From an uncultured Maribacter sp. (GTDB taxonomy: Bacteria > Bacteroidota > Bacteroidia > Flavobacteriales > Flavobacteriaceae), in assembly GCA_947493885.1 (NCBI GenBank), contig CANLTE010000003.1, positions 186,001-250,000 on the forward strand: a stretch of DNA of 64,000 nt. The letters run 5' to 3'. The notes beneath the pieces are model-generated. The model ran no database searches. It saw nothing but the letters and a program-made list of their open reading frames with translations, and was not told where the DNA came from. Position numbers and translations under genes: made by a program. This document shows positions 17,894-27,970 of this stretch, in pieces; the stretch's first letter is position 1, and each line of letters begins with the position of its first letter.

Positions 17894-19777
17894 ATGAAAA
17901 AAAGAATATTACTAGGAATTATTTCCGCAGCTATATTGGCAGTGTCATGTAATGATGATTACTTAAATATAGCACCTAAAGATGAAAGAGCTTCATCAGA
18001 TATAACATGGGCAGATGGAGCATTGTCTCAGGCCTTTGTGTTTGGAATATATGCTTCATTAGGTAATGCAGGCTTCGAAGAGGAAGGGCTTTCGGTTTTA
18101 ACTGATGAGGCCATGTTTACACACTCTAATAGAGGAATAAATATTTTTAATGAAGGAACTTCTGCACCAGGTTCACTAGGCAATACAAGAATTATTCCGA
18201 CATGGAATGAATTGTATTCGGCAATAAGAGATACGAATATTGCTATTGAAAATTTACCTGAAGCAACCTTTGATGATGCTGTGTTAAAAGAAACTTTATT
18301 AGGAGAAAGCTACTTTTTAAGAGCTTATTACTATCAACAATTGTTAAGGTACTTTGGTGGTGTTCCATTAGTAGATCGAACGTATGACTTGAATGAAGAT
18401 TACGACCTTGCAAGGAGTTCTTTTGAAGAAACTGTTGGCTTTATTGTAAACGATTTAGATCAGGCAGCTTCAATGCTAGATGGAAAAACTAGAGTAGCAG
18501 GAAGGGCAAGTAGAATTGCTGCTATGGCGTTGAAGGCAAGAGTATTACTTTATGCAGCAAGTGACTTGCATGATGCAGCTACTGCTGGAAATAACTCTTC
18601 GGTATTAGGAAGTTTTTCAGATATTAATTTGGTAGCTATATCAACTGGAAGTCAAGCTGAGCGTTGGACAACCGCTAAAGATGCGGCAAAAGCTGTTTTA
18701 GATGAGGCAGCAGGAACATATGGTTATAAATTTGGACTTACGTCTCCAGTAACTGCAGAGGAAGGTAGGGAAAACTATATTTCATTAGCCTTAGGTGGTG
18801 GTAGCGCAGTTGGTGATACTGACGCTGCAAGTGATTTAATTTGGGAACGTACTCATTCGGAATTATATGTTGAGGAAAATGAATGGCCTTTAGGTGGGAT
18901 AAATGTCGGTGTTAATAATGGTCCTAATGGGTACCATAACTGGGCAGGAAATACACCTATTCAACAGTTGGTTGATGATTACGAAATGATGGATGGTTCT
19001 AAATTTGATTGGAATAATGCAACTCATGCTGCAGACCCTTTCGCTGATAGAGATCCTAGATTTTATGGTACTGTACTTTATGATGGTGCAGATTGGAAGC
19101 CTAGGCCAGATGATGTACTCAGTTTTGATACTGCAGATCAGGTTCAAACAGGTTCTTATGATGATGGCTCTGGAGGAACTATTGCTGGTGTTGACACAAG
19201 ACAATCACCAGTTGAAGATTGGAATGGCAGTAGAACCGGATACTATGTGAGAAAATTTATTGACCCAGATGCAGCTTTGGTAGACAACAGATCTAATGCG
19301 CAATTAGTACCTTGGCCATTTATCAGATATACAGAAGTTGTTTTGAACTATGTTGAAGCATGTATAGAAACAGGAGATGAAGCGGAAGCATTGGACTGGT
19401 TAAATCAGATTAGGTATAGAGTTGGTATGCCTGCCATTGCAGATACTGGTGATGCTCTTCGAGATAGATATAGAAACGAGAGACGTGTGGAACTTGCATA
19501 TGAAGAACATAGATTTTTTGATGCAAGACGTTGGATGATTGCTCAGGAAACCTTAGGAAGAGGAATAAAAGTAATGCAGGCAGCTGCAACTTTAAAGCCA
19601 GGAGCAACACCTCATGTACCGTACAGACATGATAAGGCAGTATATGATTATACCTATACAGTTGTTAATAATACAGATATTGAAACTAGAACATGGGATG
19701 ATAAAATGTATTATAGAGCAATTGAATCTGATGAAATAAGTAAAAACTCTTTATTAGTACAGAATCCAGGTTATTAA
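17894..19777 (+). CDS. SusD/RagB-type surface lipoprotein
   Basis: A 627-residue lipoprotein partner that caps the SusC barrel and binds the substrate outside the cell. The lipobox is AAILAVSC with C19, followed by NDDYLN typical of SusD. The TPR-like helical core is clear (WNELYSAIRDTNIAIENL about residue 105-122; ESYFLRAYYYQQLLRYFGGVPLV about 140-160), and the C-terminal part has the family ERRVELAYEEHRFFDARRW motif (about 530-550). It begins 10 bp after susC, so the two are co-expressed. Confidence 0.96.
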   Translation: MKKRILLGIISAAILAVSCNDDYLNIAPKDERASSDITWADGALSQAFVFGIYASLGNAGFEEEGLSVLTDEAMFTHSNRGINIFNEGTSAPGSLGNTRIIPTWNELYSAIRDTNIAIENLPEATFDDAVLKETLLGESYFLRAYYYQQLLRYFGGVPLVDRTYDLNEDYDLARSSFEETVGFIVNDLDQAASMLDGKTRVAGRASRIAAMALKARVLLYAASDLHDAATAGNNSSVLGSFSDINLVAISTGSQAERWTTAKDAAKAVLDEAAGTYGYKFGLTSPVTAEEGRENYISLALGGGSAVGDTDAASDLIWERTHSELYVEENEWPLGGINVGVNNGPNGYHNWAGNTPIQQLVDDYEMMDGSKFDWNNATHAADPFADRDPRFYGTVLYDGADWKPRPDDVLSFDTADQVQTGSYDDGSGGTIAGVDTRQSPVEDWNGSRTGYYVRKFIDPDAALVDNRSNAQLVPWPFIRYTEVVLNYVEACIETGDEAEALDWLNQIRYRVGMPAIADTGDALRDRYRNERRVELAYEEHRFFDARRWMIAQETLGRGIKVMQAAATLKPGATPHVPYRHDKAVYDYTYTVVNNTDIETRTWDDKMYYRAIESDEISKNSLLVQNPGY

Positions 19778-19808
19778 TATAGTTTGAGATTATGTTAGTT
19801 TTTTTAGT

Positions 19809-19840
19809 AAAATCTACCCTTTTTTAGGGTAGATTTTTTT
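19809..19840 (+). terminator. Terminator or attenuator after susD
   Basis: A perfect 12-bp stem (AAAATCTACCCT with AGGGTAGATTTT), a TTTTT loop and a further T run. It lies between susD and the FG-GAP lipoprotein gene, so the genes downstream may be expressed by read-through or from a promoter of their own. Confidence 0.85.
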
Positions 19841-19853
19841 ACATTGTATGTAT

Positions 19854-22800
19854 ATGAAAATTAAGAATAAATGCCTCTTTTGGATAATTCCATTCGTTTA
19901 TCTAGGATTACATTCTAGTTGCAATCACCAAGAAAAAAGTGCCAAATTAGAAAAGGAAAAGAATCCGAAAGTCAAGTTGTTTGCACTTTTATCTCCTGAT
20001 TCTACAAATGTTTATTTTGAAAACCACTTGCAAGAAAACATGAATGTAAATGTTTTAATGTATGAGTATTTATACAATGGTGGTGGAGTAGCAGCTGGCG
20101 ATTTCAATGATGATAACAAAATAGACCTTTATTTCACTTCTAATTTAGAAGAAAACAAACTTTACCTAAATCAAGGTAATTTTAAGTTTAAAGATGTTAC
20201 AAAGGAATCTAATACCTCTGGAAGAAAAGGGCCATGGAAAACTGGTGTTACTTCCGTTGATGTAAACGGAGATGGCAAACTGGATATCTATGTTTGTTAT
20301 TCAGGAGCGCTACCAGAAGCTAAAAGAAAAAATCAACTATTTATAAACCAAGGGAACAAAAATGGTATTCCATACTTTGAGGACGAAAGTGAAAAATACG
20401 GACTAGCTAGTGCGGCATTTAGTAACCAAGCTCATTTTTTTGATTATGATCATGATGGAGATTTAGATGCACTTTTGCTAAATCATAATCCAAAATCTTT
20501 ACCAGTTCTAAACGAAATAACAACTGCTAAAACTTTAAAAATTGCCGATTCTTTACGGGGTCTGCGCCTATATCAACAGAATAATGGCATATTTAAAGAT
20601 ATTACTGAAGATTCTGGAATTAGCGGCTCTTCTTTAAGTTATGGCCTTGGTTTATGTATTAGTGATGTTAACAATGATGGCTGGGTAGATTTTTATGTGT
20701 CAAATGACTATACCATACCAGATTACCTATACATTAACAATAAAGATGGTACGTTTTCTGATAAAATTGCTGAAAGCATGGGGCATATCAGTCATTTTTC
20801 AATGGGAAATAACATTGTTGACATTAATAATGATGGTTGGCAAGATATTTTCACATTGGATATGCTTCCTGAAGATAATCAACGCCAAAAATTATTACTA
20901 GCGCCAGACAACTATGAAAAATTCGATCTAAATATTAGAAGCGGTTTCCATTCGCAATATATGCGTAATATGCTTCAGTTAAATAATGGAAATGGCACGT
21001 TCAGTGAAATTGGTCAATTTGCAGGAATATCTAATACAGATTGGAGTTGGGCCCCACTTTTTGCGGATTTTAATAATGATGGTTGGAAGGATTTATTTGT
21101 ATCCAACGGTTATTTTAGAGATTATACCAATTTAGATTTTATTAATTATATGGAAAATTACGTCCAATCCAAGGGTAGATTAAAAAGAGAGGACGTTCTT
21201 GAAATAATAAAAAAAATGCCTTCTTCTGATATTCATAACTATATGTTTATCAATAATAAAGGAATTAGCTTTAGAGATAAAACATTAGATTTTGGTATGG
21301 ACGAAGCATCCAATAGTAATGGAGCTGCCTATGCTGATTTGGATAATGATGGTGATTTAGATTTAATTGTTAATAACATAAATAAACCTGCATTTATTTA
21401 TGAAAATAAATCTCCTTTATCCAATAGCAGTTATCTAAAAATAAAATTAGAAGGAGTAGATAAAAATACAAGTGGTATAGGTTCTAAGGTTGTTTTGTAC
21501 AATAATGGCAAACAGCAGAACGTTGAACAAATTTCTACTAGGGGGTATTTATCTACAGTATCTAACATTCTTCATTTTGGTTTAGGGAATATTAAAGTGG
21601 TTGACTCTCTTCATGTTTTATGGAATACTGGTAAACAACAAAGTTTATATCAAGTTAATACAAATCAGCTGCTTACTTTAAAAGAATCCGAAGCTAGTAT
21701 TATTAAGTACAAGAAAAACAGTGTTGCAACTGTTTTCAATGAAATTAAATCTCCAATATCTCACAAGAATATTAGTTTAGAAATTAACGATTTTAAAAGA
21801 CAACCTTTATTATTAAGTGAATTTTCACATCAAGGTACAATTGTAAAAAAAGAGGATGTTAATAGTGATGGAAGAGAAGATGTGTTCGTTGGAGGAGAAA
21901 AAGGACAAGCGTCTAAAATATATCTCCAAACAGCTGGGAATAAATTTTCAAAAATACACATAGAAGATTTTGAAAAGGATAAAGAATTTATAGATAGTGA
22001 TGTCGTTTTTCTGGATGCAAATTTAGATGGAAATCAGGATATTTACATTGCTAGTGGAGGTTATCATGACTATGAAGAGAATTCTGAACTGCTGCAGGAT
22101 AGATTATACTATGGAGATGGAAAAGGTAGCTTTGCAAAAGTAAATAATACTATCCCAAATGTGAGGGGAAGTAAAGGATGTATAGCGTCAAATGACATAA
22201 ACCAAGATGGTTATATGGATTTATTTATTGGAGGAAGAGTTGTTCCTGGAAGATATCCTGAAGCTCCTCAAAGTTTTTTCTTGTTAAATGATGGAAAAGG
22301 AAATTTCATAAACAAAACCAATAGTATATCAAAAGAAGTAAAACATTTAGGAATGATTACTGATGCCACTTGGGTTGATATTAATGGCGATTCGGTTGAA
22401 GATTTAATACTAGTTGGAGAATGGATGCCAATAAAAATATTTATTAATGAAAACGGAAAACTTGTAGATAAAACCGACGATTACTTTAAAAAAGAATATA
22501 AAGGTTGGTGGAATACTATAGCTGTAAACGATTTTAACAAAGATGGTAAGCTTGATTTTATGATAGGTAATATTGGAAATAACTCCCAATTTAAAGTGAG
22601 TCATAAGGAACCAGCAGAAATGTATTATGGTGATTATGATAAAAATGGTGCAGTGGACCCCTTATTTTGTTATTACGTTCAAGGAAAAAGTTACCCCTAC
22701 TTAACAAGAGGAGAGTTATTGGGGCAATTAGGTAGTTTACGGTCTAAATTTAGTTCTTACGAAAGCTATTCACAGGCAACAATCAAAGATGTTTTGAGTG

Positions 22801-23195
22801 CCGAACAACTAAAAGCATCAAATAAGCTTGAAATGAATCATGATGTAACCTCACTTTTTTTAAGCAACCCTGATGGCTCTTATGAACTGGCAAGTTTACC
22901 AAAAGAATCTCAGTTTTCCAATATAAACACCATCCAAACAATAGATGTTAATTCAGATGGCAATGATGATGTTTTACTCTTCGGAAATAACAATCACTAT
23001 AAATTACGACTTGGAAAATCAGATGCTAATTATGGTGTTTTACTTATGGGAGATGGTAAGGGTAATTTTGAATATATAAATCAAATAAAATCAGGTTTTA
23101 ATGTTAAAGGAGAAGTAAGTAGTAGTATCATGATAAACAATTTACTGTTTCTTGGACTTCAAAACGATGAATTAAAAGCATATAAACTTAATTAA
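19854..23195 (+). CDS. Giant FG-GAP/VCBS-repeat lipoprotein with ASPIC/UnbV domain
   Basis: About 1113 residues. The lipobox ends LGLHSSC (C about residue 25 from the ATG at 19854; an ATG at 19848 is two codons earlier). At least thirteen calcium-binding-type loops of the pattern D-x-N-x-D-G-x-x-D-(L/I) are visible (for example DVNGDGKLDIYV, DFNNDGWKDLFV, DINQDGYMDLFI), expected to fold as two beta propellers, with an ASPIC/UnbV domain between them (about residues 540-615, GIGSKVVLYNNGK, HFGLGN). It should sit on the cell surface. Function unknown; gene order links it to the SusC/SusD pair and to the haloperoxidase that starts 3 bp after it. Confidence 0.9.
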   Translation: MKIKNKCLFWIIPFVYLGLHSSCNHQEKSAKLEKEKNPKVKLFALLSPDSTNVYFENHLQENMNVNVLMYEYLYNGGGVAAGDFNDDNKIDLYFTSNLEENKLYLNQGNFKFKDVTKESNTSGRKGPWKTGVTSVDVNGDGKLDIYVCYSGALPEAKRKNQLFINQGNKNGIPYFEDESEKYGLASAAFSNQAHFFDYDHDGDLDALLLNHNPKSLPVLNEITTAKTLKIADSLRGLRLYQQNNGIFKDITEDSGISGSSLSYGLGLCISDVNNDGWVDFYVSNDYTIPDYLYINNKDGTFSDKIAESMGHISHFSMGNNIVDINNDGWQDIFTLDMLPEDNQRQKLLLAPDNYEKFDLNIRSGFHSQYMRNMLQLNNGNGTFSEIGQFAGISNTDWSWAPLFADFNNDGWKDLFVSNGYFRDYTNLDFINYMENYVQSKGRLKREDVLEIIKKMPSSDIHNYMFINNKGISFRDKTLDFGMDEASNSNGAAYADLDNDGDLDLIVNNINKPAFIYENKSPLSNSSYLKIKLEGVDKNTSGIGSKVVLYNNGKQQNVEQISTRGYLSTVSNILHFGLGNIKVVDSLHVLWNTGKQQSLYQVNTNQLLTLKESEASIIKYKKNSVATVFNEIKSPISHKNISLEINDFKRQPLLLSEFSHQGTIVKKEDVNSDGREDVFVGGEKGQASKIYLQTAGNKFSKIHIEDFEKDKEFIDSDVVFLDANLDGNQDIYIASGGYHDYEENSELLQDRLYYGDGKGSFAKVNNTIPNVRGSKGCIASNDINQDGYMDLFIGGRVVPGRYPEAPQSFFLLNDGKGNFINKTNSISKEVKHLGMITDATWVDINGDSVEDLILVGEWMPIKIFINENGKLVDKTDDYFKKEYKGWWNTIAVNDFNKDGKLDFMIGNIGNNSQFKVSHKEPAEMYYGDYDKNGAVDPLFCYYVQGKSYPYLTRGELLGQLGSLRSKFSSYESYSQATIKDVLSAEQLKASNKLEMNHDVTSLFLSNPDGSYELASLPKESQFSNINTIQTIDVNSDGNDDVLLFGNNNHYKLRLGKSDANYGVLLMGDGKGNFEYINQIKSGFNVKGEVSSSIMINNLLFLGLQNDELKAYKLN

Positions 23196-23197
23196 GA

Positions 23198-24535
23198 ATG
23201 AAAATTAAAAATTATAGATTTTGGTCTATGGCCCTTTTGTGGATAATAATCATGGGTTGTACTAGAAAAAGTAATATTATTTCAAAAGAAGATGTGGCTA
23301 TTGAATGGTCAAAAATGAGTTTATTTATCACACAATATACGCCTTCAAATTCGCCCACATTTGCTTCTAGAGCATTTGGTTATATTGGTTTAACCATGTA
23401 CGAATCTATTGTGAATGGATATGATACGCACAATTCTCTTTCTGGTCAGTTAAACGAATTATCAAATCTACCAAAACCAATTGACGGAAAGGAATATAAT
23501 TGGATTTTAGCATTAAACGCTGGTCAAGCTACAATTCTCAAAAACATCTATATTCAAACATCAGATGAAAATAAAATGAAAATTGACTCTTTAGAAAACG
23601 AAATAAAAACTTTGTATTCTGACCAAGATGGAGAGGTCGTTAATCGCTCAATATCTTATGGAAAATCAGTGGCAGAGGCAATTTTTAATTGGTCAAAAAC
23701 TGATGGAGGACATAGGGGGTATCTCTATAATTTTGACAAAGAGGCGGTGCATCCGAACAGACCTGGTTCATGGAAACCTCCACTGTTTGCACAGTCATTT
23801 AGTCATTATCCATTACACCCCCATTGGGGAGAAAACAGGACTTTTTTAAAAGAACATATGAATTTAGAAACTCCCTATATGATTCCCTATGATACAGTTC
23901 CAGAGTCTCCATATTATAAAGAGTTTTTAGAAGTTTATAAGAAAGATTTAGAACTTACTCAAGAAGAAAAAGAAGCTGCTATTTGGTGGGGAGATGACCC
24001 AGATGTAACTTTTACTCCTCCAGGGCATTCATATTATTTAGCAACCGTTGCCATTGAAAAATCAAAACCTGAGCTAATGAAAATAGCAGAAGTATATGCT
24101 AAAGTTAGTATTGCTGTAGCTGATTCTTTTATTAATTGTTGGAAATGGAAATATCACTTCTTTTCTGAAAGGCCTAATACTTTTATTCCTCAATATATTG
24201 ATAAAGAGTGGGAATCTTTTTGGCCAGACCCTCCTTTTCCTTGCTTTCCATCTGGTCATGCTATTAATGCTGGATCTTCAGCAACAGTTTTGGAAAATGA
24301 GTTTGGAGAAAATTTCAGTATTATAGATAGAGCTCATGAAGGTAGAGAACGAGATGAAGTAAGAGATACCGATTTTGTTATTCGTCATTTTAATTCCTTC
24401 AAGGAGGTTGCTCAAGAAACCGCTGATTCTCGTTTTTATGGAGGAATACATACCGCTCAAGATAACAATGTAGGTTTAGATGAAGGGGCTAAAATAGCCC
24501 AAAACGTTATTAATTTAAATTGGTACTCTAAATAG
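23198..24535 (+). CDS. Vanadium-type haloperoxidase / PAP2-superfamily lipoprotein
   Basis: A 445-residue protein with lipobox WIIIMGC. All three vanadate- or phosphate-binding motifs of the vanadium-haloperoxidase / PAP2 fold are present: K318-x6-R325-P, P351-S-G-H354, and S411-R412-x5-H418 (SRFYGGIH). In known haloperoxidases the last histidine binds vanadium and the PSGH histidine is the acid-base; they oxidise halide with hydrogen peroxide. The length (about 445) fits the bacterial haloperoxidase group rather than small PAP2 phosphatases. Halide preference cannot be read from the sequence, and phosphatase activity is not excluded. Tightly packed between two FG-GAP genes (2 and 5 bp gaps). 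Confidence 0.88.
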   Translation: MKIKNYRFWSMALLWIIIMGCTRKSNIISKEDVAIEWSKMSLFITQYTPSNSPTFASRAFGYIGLTMYESIVNGYDTHNSLSGQLNELSNLPKPIDGKEYNWILALNAGQATILKNIYIQTSDENKMKIDSLENEIKTLYSDQDGEVVNRSISYGKSVAEAIFNWSKTDGGHRGYLYNFDKEAVHPNRPGSWKPPLFAQSFSHYPLHPHWGENRTFLKEHMNLETPYMIPYDTVPESPYYKEFLEVYKKDLELTQEEKEAAIWWGDDPDVTFTPPGHSYYLATVAIEKSKPELMKIAEVYAKVSIAVADSFINCWKWKYHFFSERPNTFIPQYIDKEWESFWPDPPFPCFPSGHAINAGSSATVLENEFGENFSIIDRAHEGRERDEVRDTDFVIRHFNSFKEVAQETADSRFYGGIHTAQDNNVGLDEGAKIAQNVINLNWYSK

Positions 24536-24540
24536 TAATA

Positions 24541-26202
24541 ATGAATCGTTGTTTTATACTTGTTTTATTTTTTTTGAGTGTTGGTAGTTATGCTCAGAAT
24601 GGATTTACAGACATTACTCAGGAATCAGGAATTGATCATCAATTTATTGTTTATGAAGGTACTTTTGGAGGTGGTGCCGTCGCCTTTGATATTAACAACG
24701 ATGGTTTTGAAGATTTGTTTATTACAAGCGGAACTGCGGAGGATGTTTTGTATCTAAATAATGGAGACGGGACATTTAAAAATATATTCCAAAACTCTGG
24801 CTTAGAAATAACCAAAAATTATGTCACTCAAGCTGCGGTTAGTGCAGATGTAAATAAAGACGGATTTAGAGATTTATTTATCACTACCATAAATACTATG
24901 GATAGCACTTCTGTAATTCCTAGAGCTAAAAACCTTTTATTTTTAAATAATGGTGATTTGACTTTTAAGGATGCTACTTCCCAATTTGGTTTAGATCAGT
25001 TTAATTCTTTCAGTACAGGTGCAAGTTTTGGAGATGTAAATGCTGACGGCTACCCAGATTTATATGTTGGAAATTATTTTGTTGAGTTTACGGGGAAACT
25101 TGGAATTTTAAAAGATGCCACCATTGCGAGTGCTAATCAAACATCAAAAGATTACCTTTTTATTAATAAAGAGGGAAAATATTTTAATAATGAATATGAA
25201 GAATACAATTTAGGGCATAAAGGCTTCGGTTTTGGAGGCGTATTTACAGATTATAATAATGATGGGAATCAAGATATTATTGTGAACAACGATTTTGGCT
25301 ACAAAGCTGTTCCTAATTTTTTATACGAGAATAAGTCCTTTTGGGATGAATTTAAAGATGTAAGTAAGCAGCACGAAATGGATTTAAAGATGAATGCAAT
25401 GGGAGCAGCTGTGGGTGACTTTGATTCTGATGGCTTTCTTGATTATTTTATAACCAATATTAAGTTTAATTTTTTAATGCATAATAAGGGTGAGGGAACC
25501 CCTTTTATTAATGTCGCAAAAGAAAAAGGTGCCTACAATTTTGCTATAAGCTGGGGAGCAAATTTTGCTGACTTTGATCATGATTTGGATTTAGATTTAT
25601 ATGTATCCAATGGAGACTTAAATCCTAATTGTACTCCAATGGCTAACTTCTATTATGAAAATGATGATGCATCTTTTATTGAAGTCGCTAGCTTAAAAAA
25701 TATTAATGACCCTGGTATTGGTCGTGGTTCGGTTACTTTTGATATGGATAACGATGGAGACTTAGATTTATTAGTGGTTAACCAAAAACCTATTTATAGT
25801 TATCACGCATCATCGGTAACTAAATTGTTTAGAAATGATAATACAGAAGGTAATTGGTTAAAGGTTGAATTAAAAGGAAATAAATCGGATACTAATGGAA
25901 TAGGAGCAAGAGTAGAAGTCACTGCTGGTGATAAACATTTAATAAGAGAAATTGACGGAGGAAACTCCAGTCACATGTCTCAAAATTCGGTTATTGCTCA
26001 CTTTGGACTAGCCAATATTGAATCCATTGATGAAATATTAGTAGTCTGGCCCGGAGGAAAAAAACAGGCTTTAGAAAATCCTTCAGTTAATAGTTTAGTT
26101 ACAATTACCGAAATAGAGGGTAAAAATTTTAGTATTTGGTATTTACTCATATTAGTTCCTATTGCTTTCTTCATAATTCGATTTATAAAAAATATAAAGT
26201 GA
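24541..26202 (+). CDS. CRTAC1-like FG-GAP/ASPIC-UnbV protein with C-terminal membrane helix
   Basis: A 553-residue secreted protein: signal peptide (to about residue 19, GSYAQ), one seven-bladed-type propeller with repeats such as DINNDGFEDLFI, DVNKDGFRDLFI, DVNADGYPDLYV and DMDNDGDLDLLV, then an ASPIC/UnbV domain (about 440-510, NGIGARVEVTAGDK, HFGLANIESIDEILVVWPGGKKQ). Unlike the larger lipoprotein it ends with a hydrophobic helix (IWYLLILVPIAFFIIRFI) and a basic tail (KNIK), which would anchor it in a membrane or serve as a sorting signal. It is the second propeller protein around the haloperoxidase. Confidence 0.9.
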   Translation: MNRCFILVLFFLSVGSYAQNGFTDITQESGIDHQFIVYEGTFGGGAVAFDINNDGFEDLFITSGTAEDVLYLNNGDGTFKNIFQNSGLEITKNYVTQAAVSADVNKDGFRDLFITTINTMDSTSVIPRAKNLLFLNNGDLTFKDATSQFGLDQFNSFSTGASFGDVNADGYPDLYVGNYFVEFTGKLGILKDATIASANQTSKDYLFINKEGKYFNNEYEEYNLGHKGFGFGGVFTDYNNDGNQDIIVNNDFGYKAVPNFLYENKSFWDEFKDVSKQHEMDLKMNAMGAAVGDFDSDGFLDYFITNIKFNFLMHNKGEGTPFINVAKEKGAYNFAISWGANFADFDHDLDLDLYVSNGDLNPNCTPMANFYYENDDASFIEVASLKNINDPGIGRGSVTFDMDNDGDLDLLVVNQKPIYSYHASSVTKLFRNDNTEGNWLKVELKGNKSDTNGIGARVEVTAGDKHLIREIDGGNSSHMSQNSVIAHFGLANIESIDEILVVWPGGKKQALENPSVNSLVTITEIEGKNFSIWYLLILVPIAFFIIRFIKNIK

Positions 26203-26206
26203 TTTA

Positions 26207-27808
26207 ATGAAAAACTTCAGAATAACCTTCTTTTTTTTAATCACTTCTTTCGTCCTTTTTTCCCAAGATGTTAATTACGTCACAGGGAAGTTGGTTGATT
26301 TTAATACACAAGAGTCAATTCCATATGCCACGATACGCTTCAAAGAAAAGGCAATTGGAGTAATTACCAATTTAGAGGGGGATTTTAGAATTCCTAAGAG
26401 TTACTTGAGCAAGAAAATAGTACTTTCTATTTCATCTCTGGGATATGAAAGTTTAGAAGTAAAAATGTCTGAATTAGCCCAAAATGAAATTAATATTATC
26501 AGACTTAAGGAAGAAGCTATTTCTCTAAATGAGGCTATAGTTATTGCTAAAGACAAAAAAAAACTTAATGCTAAAAAAATAGTTAAAAAGGCTATAAAAG
26601 CAATTCCTAATAATTATTCTATTTCAGCATTTACTTTAACTGGTTATTATCGGGATTATCAGCTAGATAAAGACATGTATGTGAATTTAAATGAAGCTTT
26701 ATTGGAAGTTTTTGATGGCGGTTTTAATTCAAAAGATTCTGAAACCATAAAAGTTCTGCTTAGAGAATATAGATCAAACAATGATTTTAAAATAGATTCT
26801 TTATCACGTCAAGGTTATAATTATAGTACTGGACAAAAAACTATTAAAAACGCTTATATAAATGGGTATGGTGGTAACGAATTTATTATACTGAGAGCTC
26901 ATGATGCCATAAGAAATTATAAGATTGGGTCGTACAATTTTGTTGATATAATGAAGTTGGATTTTGTTGGCAATCATACTTTCTTTTTACATAATTCAAT
27001 ATCCGTTAACGGTGAGCAATTATATGTAATTCATTTTCGAAAAAGTCATAAGAACTTTAAAGCTAAAGGGAAATTATACATATCTAAAAAAGATTTTGCA
27101 ATCCATAATATGGAATATTCGATGTATAATATTAATGACAAAACTAAAAAGCAGATAGGAGATTTTATTAAAACTAAAACAAGTAAAGAGATTGATGAAC
27201 AGTTAATTTTTAAAGTAATTACTGAATATAGAAGGGTTGATGATAAAATGTATTTAAACTATATATCCTTTCAAAATAACTTTGAATTAGTGCTACCACC
27301 TATATTTAAAGTATTGGATGTTGTTGTTAATATTAAAAGAAAATGTATTGAAGTTAAATTTAATCAGCAACCTGAAAGTTTAAGTGCCCATCTAAAAGAC
27401 AACTACTTAGTTAAGTATAAAAACAAAACACTAAATTTAAAACCAATTGATCTAGATTTAAAGAAAAATGCCGTGTTTTTACACCCCGACCTAAATGAAG
27501 AAGAATTAGAAAAAATGATAGAATTTTTCCTCAAAGTCTCTGGAAAAAAGAATGAACTATCGCAGCTTTTAGATGTAAAAGTTCACAATATTTATAGTAA
27601 TAGCGGGAACCTTATTCATCAAAGAAAAAGAAAAAATTATTATCAGCACCGGGAGTTTTTTGTTCAACAAATTAGCAGGAAAGGTAAACTTCCATTAAAT
27701 GAACAATTTATGGATTTAAACAAGCCTATTTATAATAATAATATTAATAACGTTTCCGAAAATATTGATTATTGGATGAATACTCCATTATTGTCCAACA
27801 AAAACTAA
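26207..27808 (+). CDS. Carboxypeptidase-regulatory-like domain protein, envelope
   Basis: A 533-residue protein with a signal peptide (to about residue 20), then a CarboxypepD_reg-like beta-sandwich (about 23-105, VTGKLVDFNTQESIPYATI). The segment after it (EEAISLNEAIVIAKDKKKLNAKKIVKKAI) and the middle region (TGYYRDYQ, EALLEVFDGG) match a flavobacterial group of envelope proteins of unknown role. The rest is mixed alpha/beta and rich in K and N, without a barrel-like pattern. It follows the CRTAC1-like gene by 4 bp and is the last gene of the tight cluster before a 160-bp gap. Confidence 0.75.
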   Translation: MKNFRITFFFLITSFVLFSQDVNYVTGKLVDFNTQESIPYATIRFKEKAIGVITNLEGDFRIPKSYLSKKIVLSISSLGYESLEVKMSELAQNEINIIRLKEEAISLNEAIVIAKDKKKLNAKKIVKKAIKAIPNNYSISAFTLTGYYRDYQLDKDMYVNLNEALLEVFDGGFNSKDSETIKVLLREYRSNNDFKIDSLSRQGYNYSTGQKTIKNAYINGYGGNEFIILRAHDAIRNYKIGSYNFVDIMKLDFVGNHTFFLHNSISVNGEQLYVIHFRKSHKNFKAKGKLYISKKDFAIHNMEYSMYNINDKTKKQIGDFIKTKTSKEIDEQLIFKVITEYRRVDDKMYLNYISFQNNFELVLPPIFKVLDVVVNIKRKCIEVKFNQQPESLSAHLKDNYLVKYKNKTLNLKPIDLDLKKNAVFLHPDLNEEELEKMIEFFLKVSGKKNELSQLLDVKVHNIYSNSGNLIHQRKRKNYYQHREFFVQQISRKGKLPLNEQFMDLNKPIYNNNINNVSENIDYWMNTPLLSNKN

Positions 27809-27970
27809 TTTTATCATTATTTAACCGTAAAATATTTTCCGCTAGTGATATGTTTTCTTCCCAATATAATGCTAGTTTTATTGTTTATTAAAAGGATAAT
27901 ATAAGGTATAGAATTATAAAATTAGTTTGTTATTTTTATTCATCACTTCATATATAACACCTTATAAACA

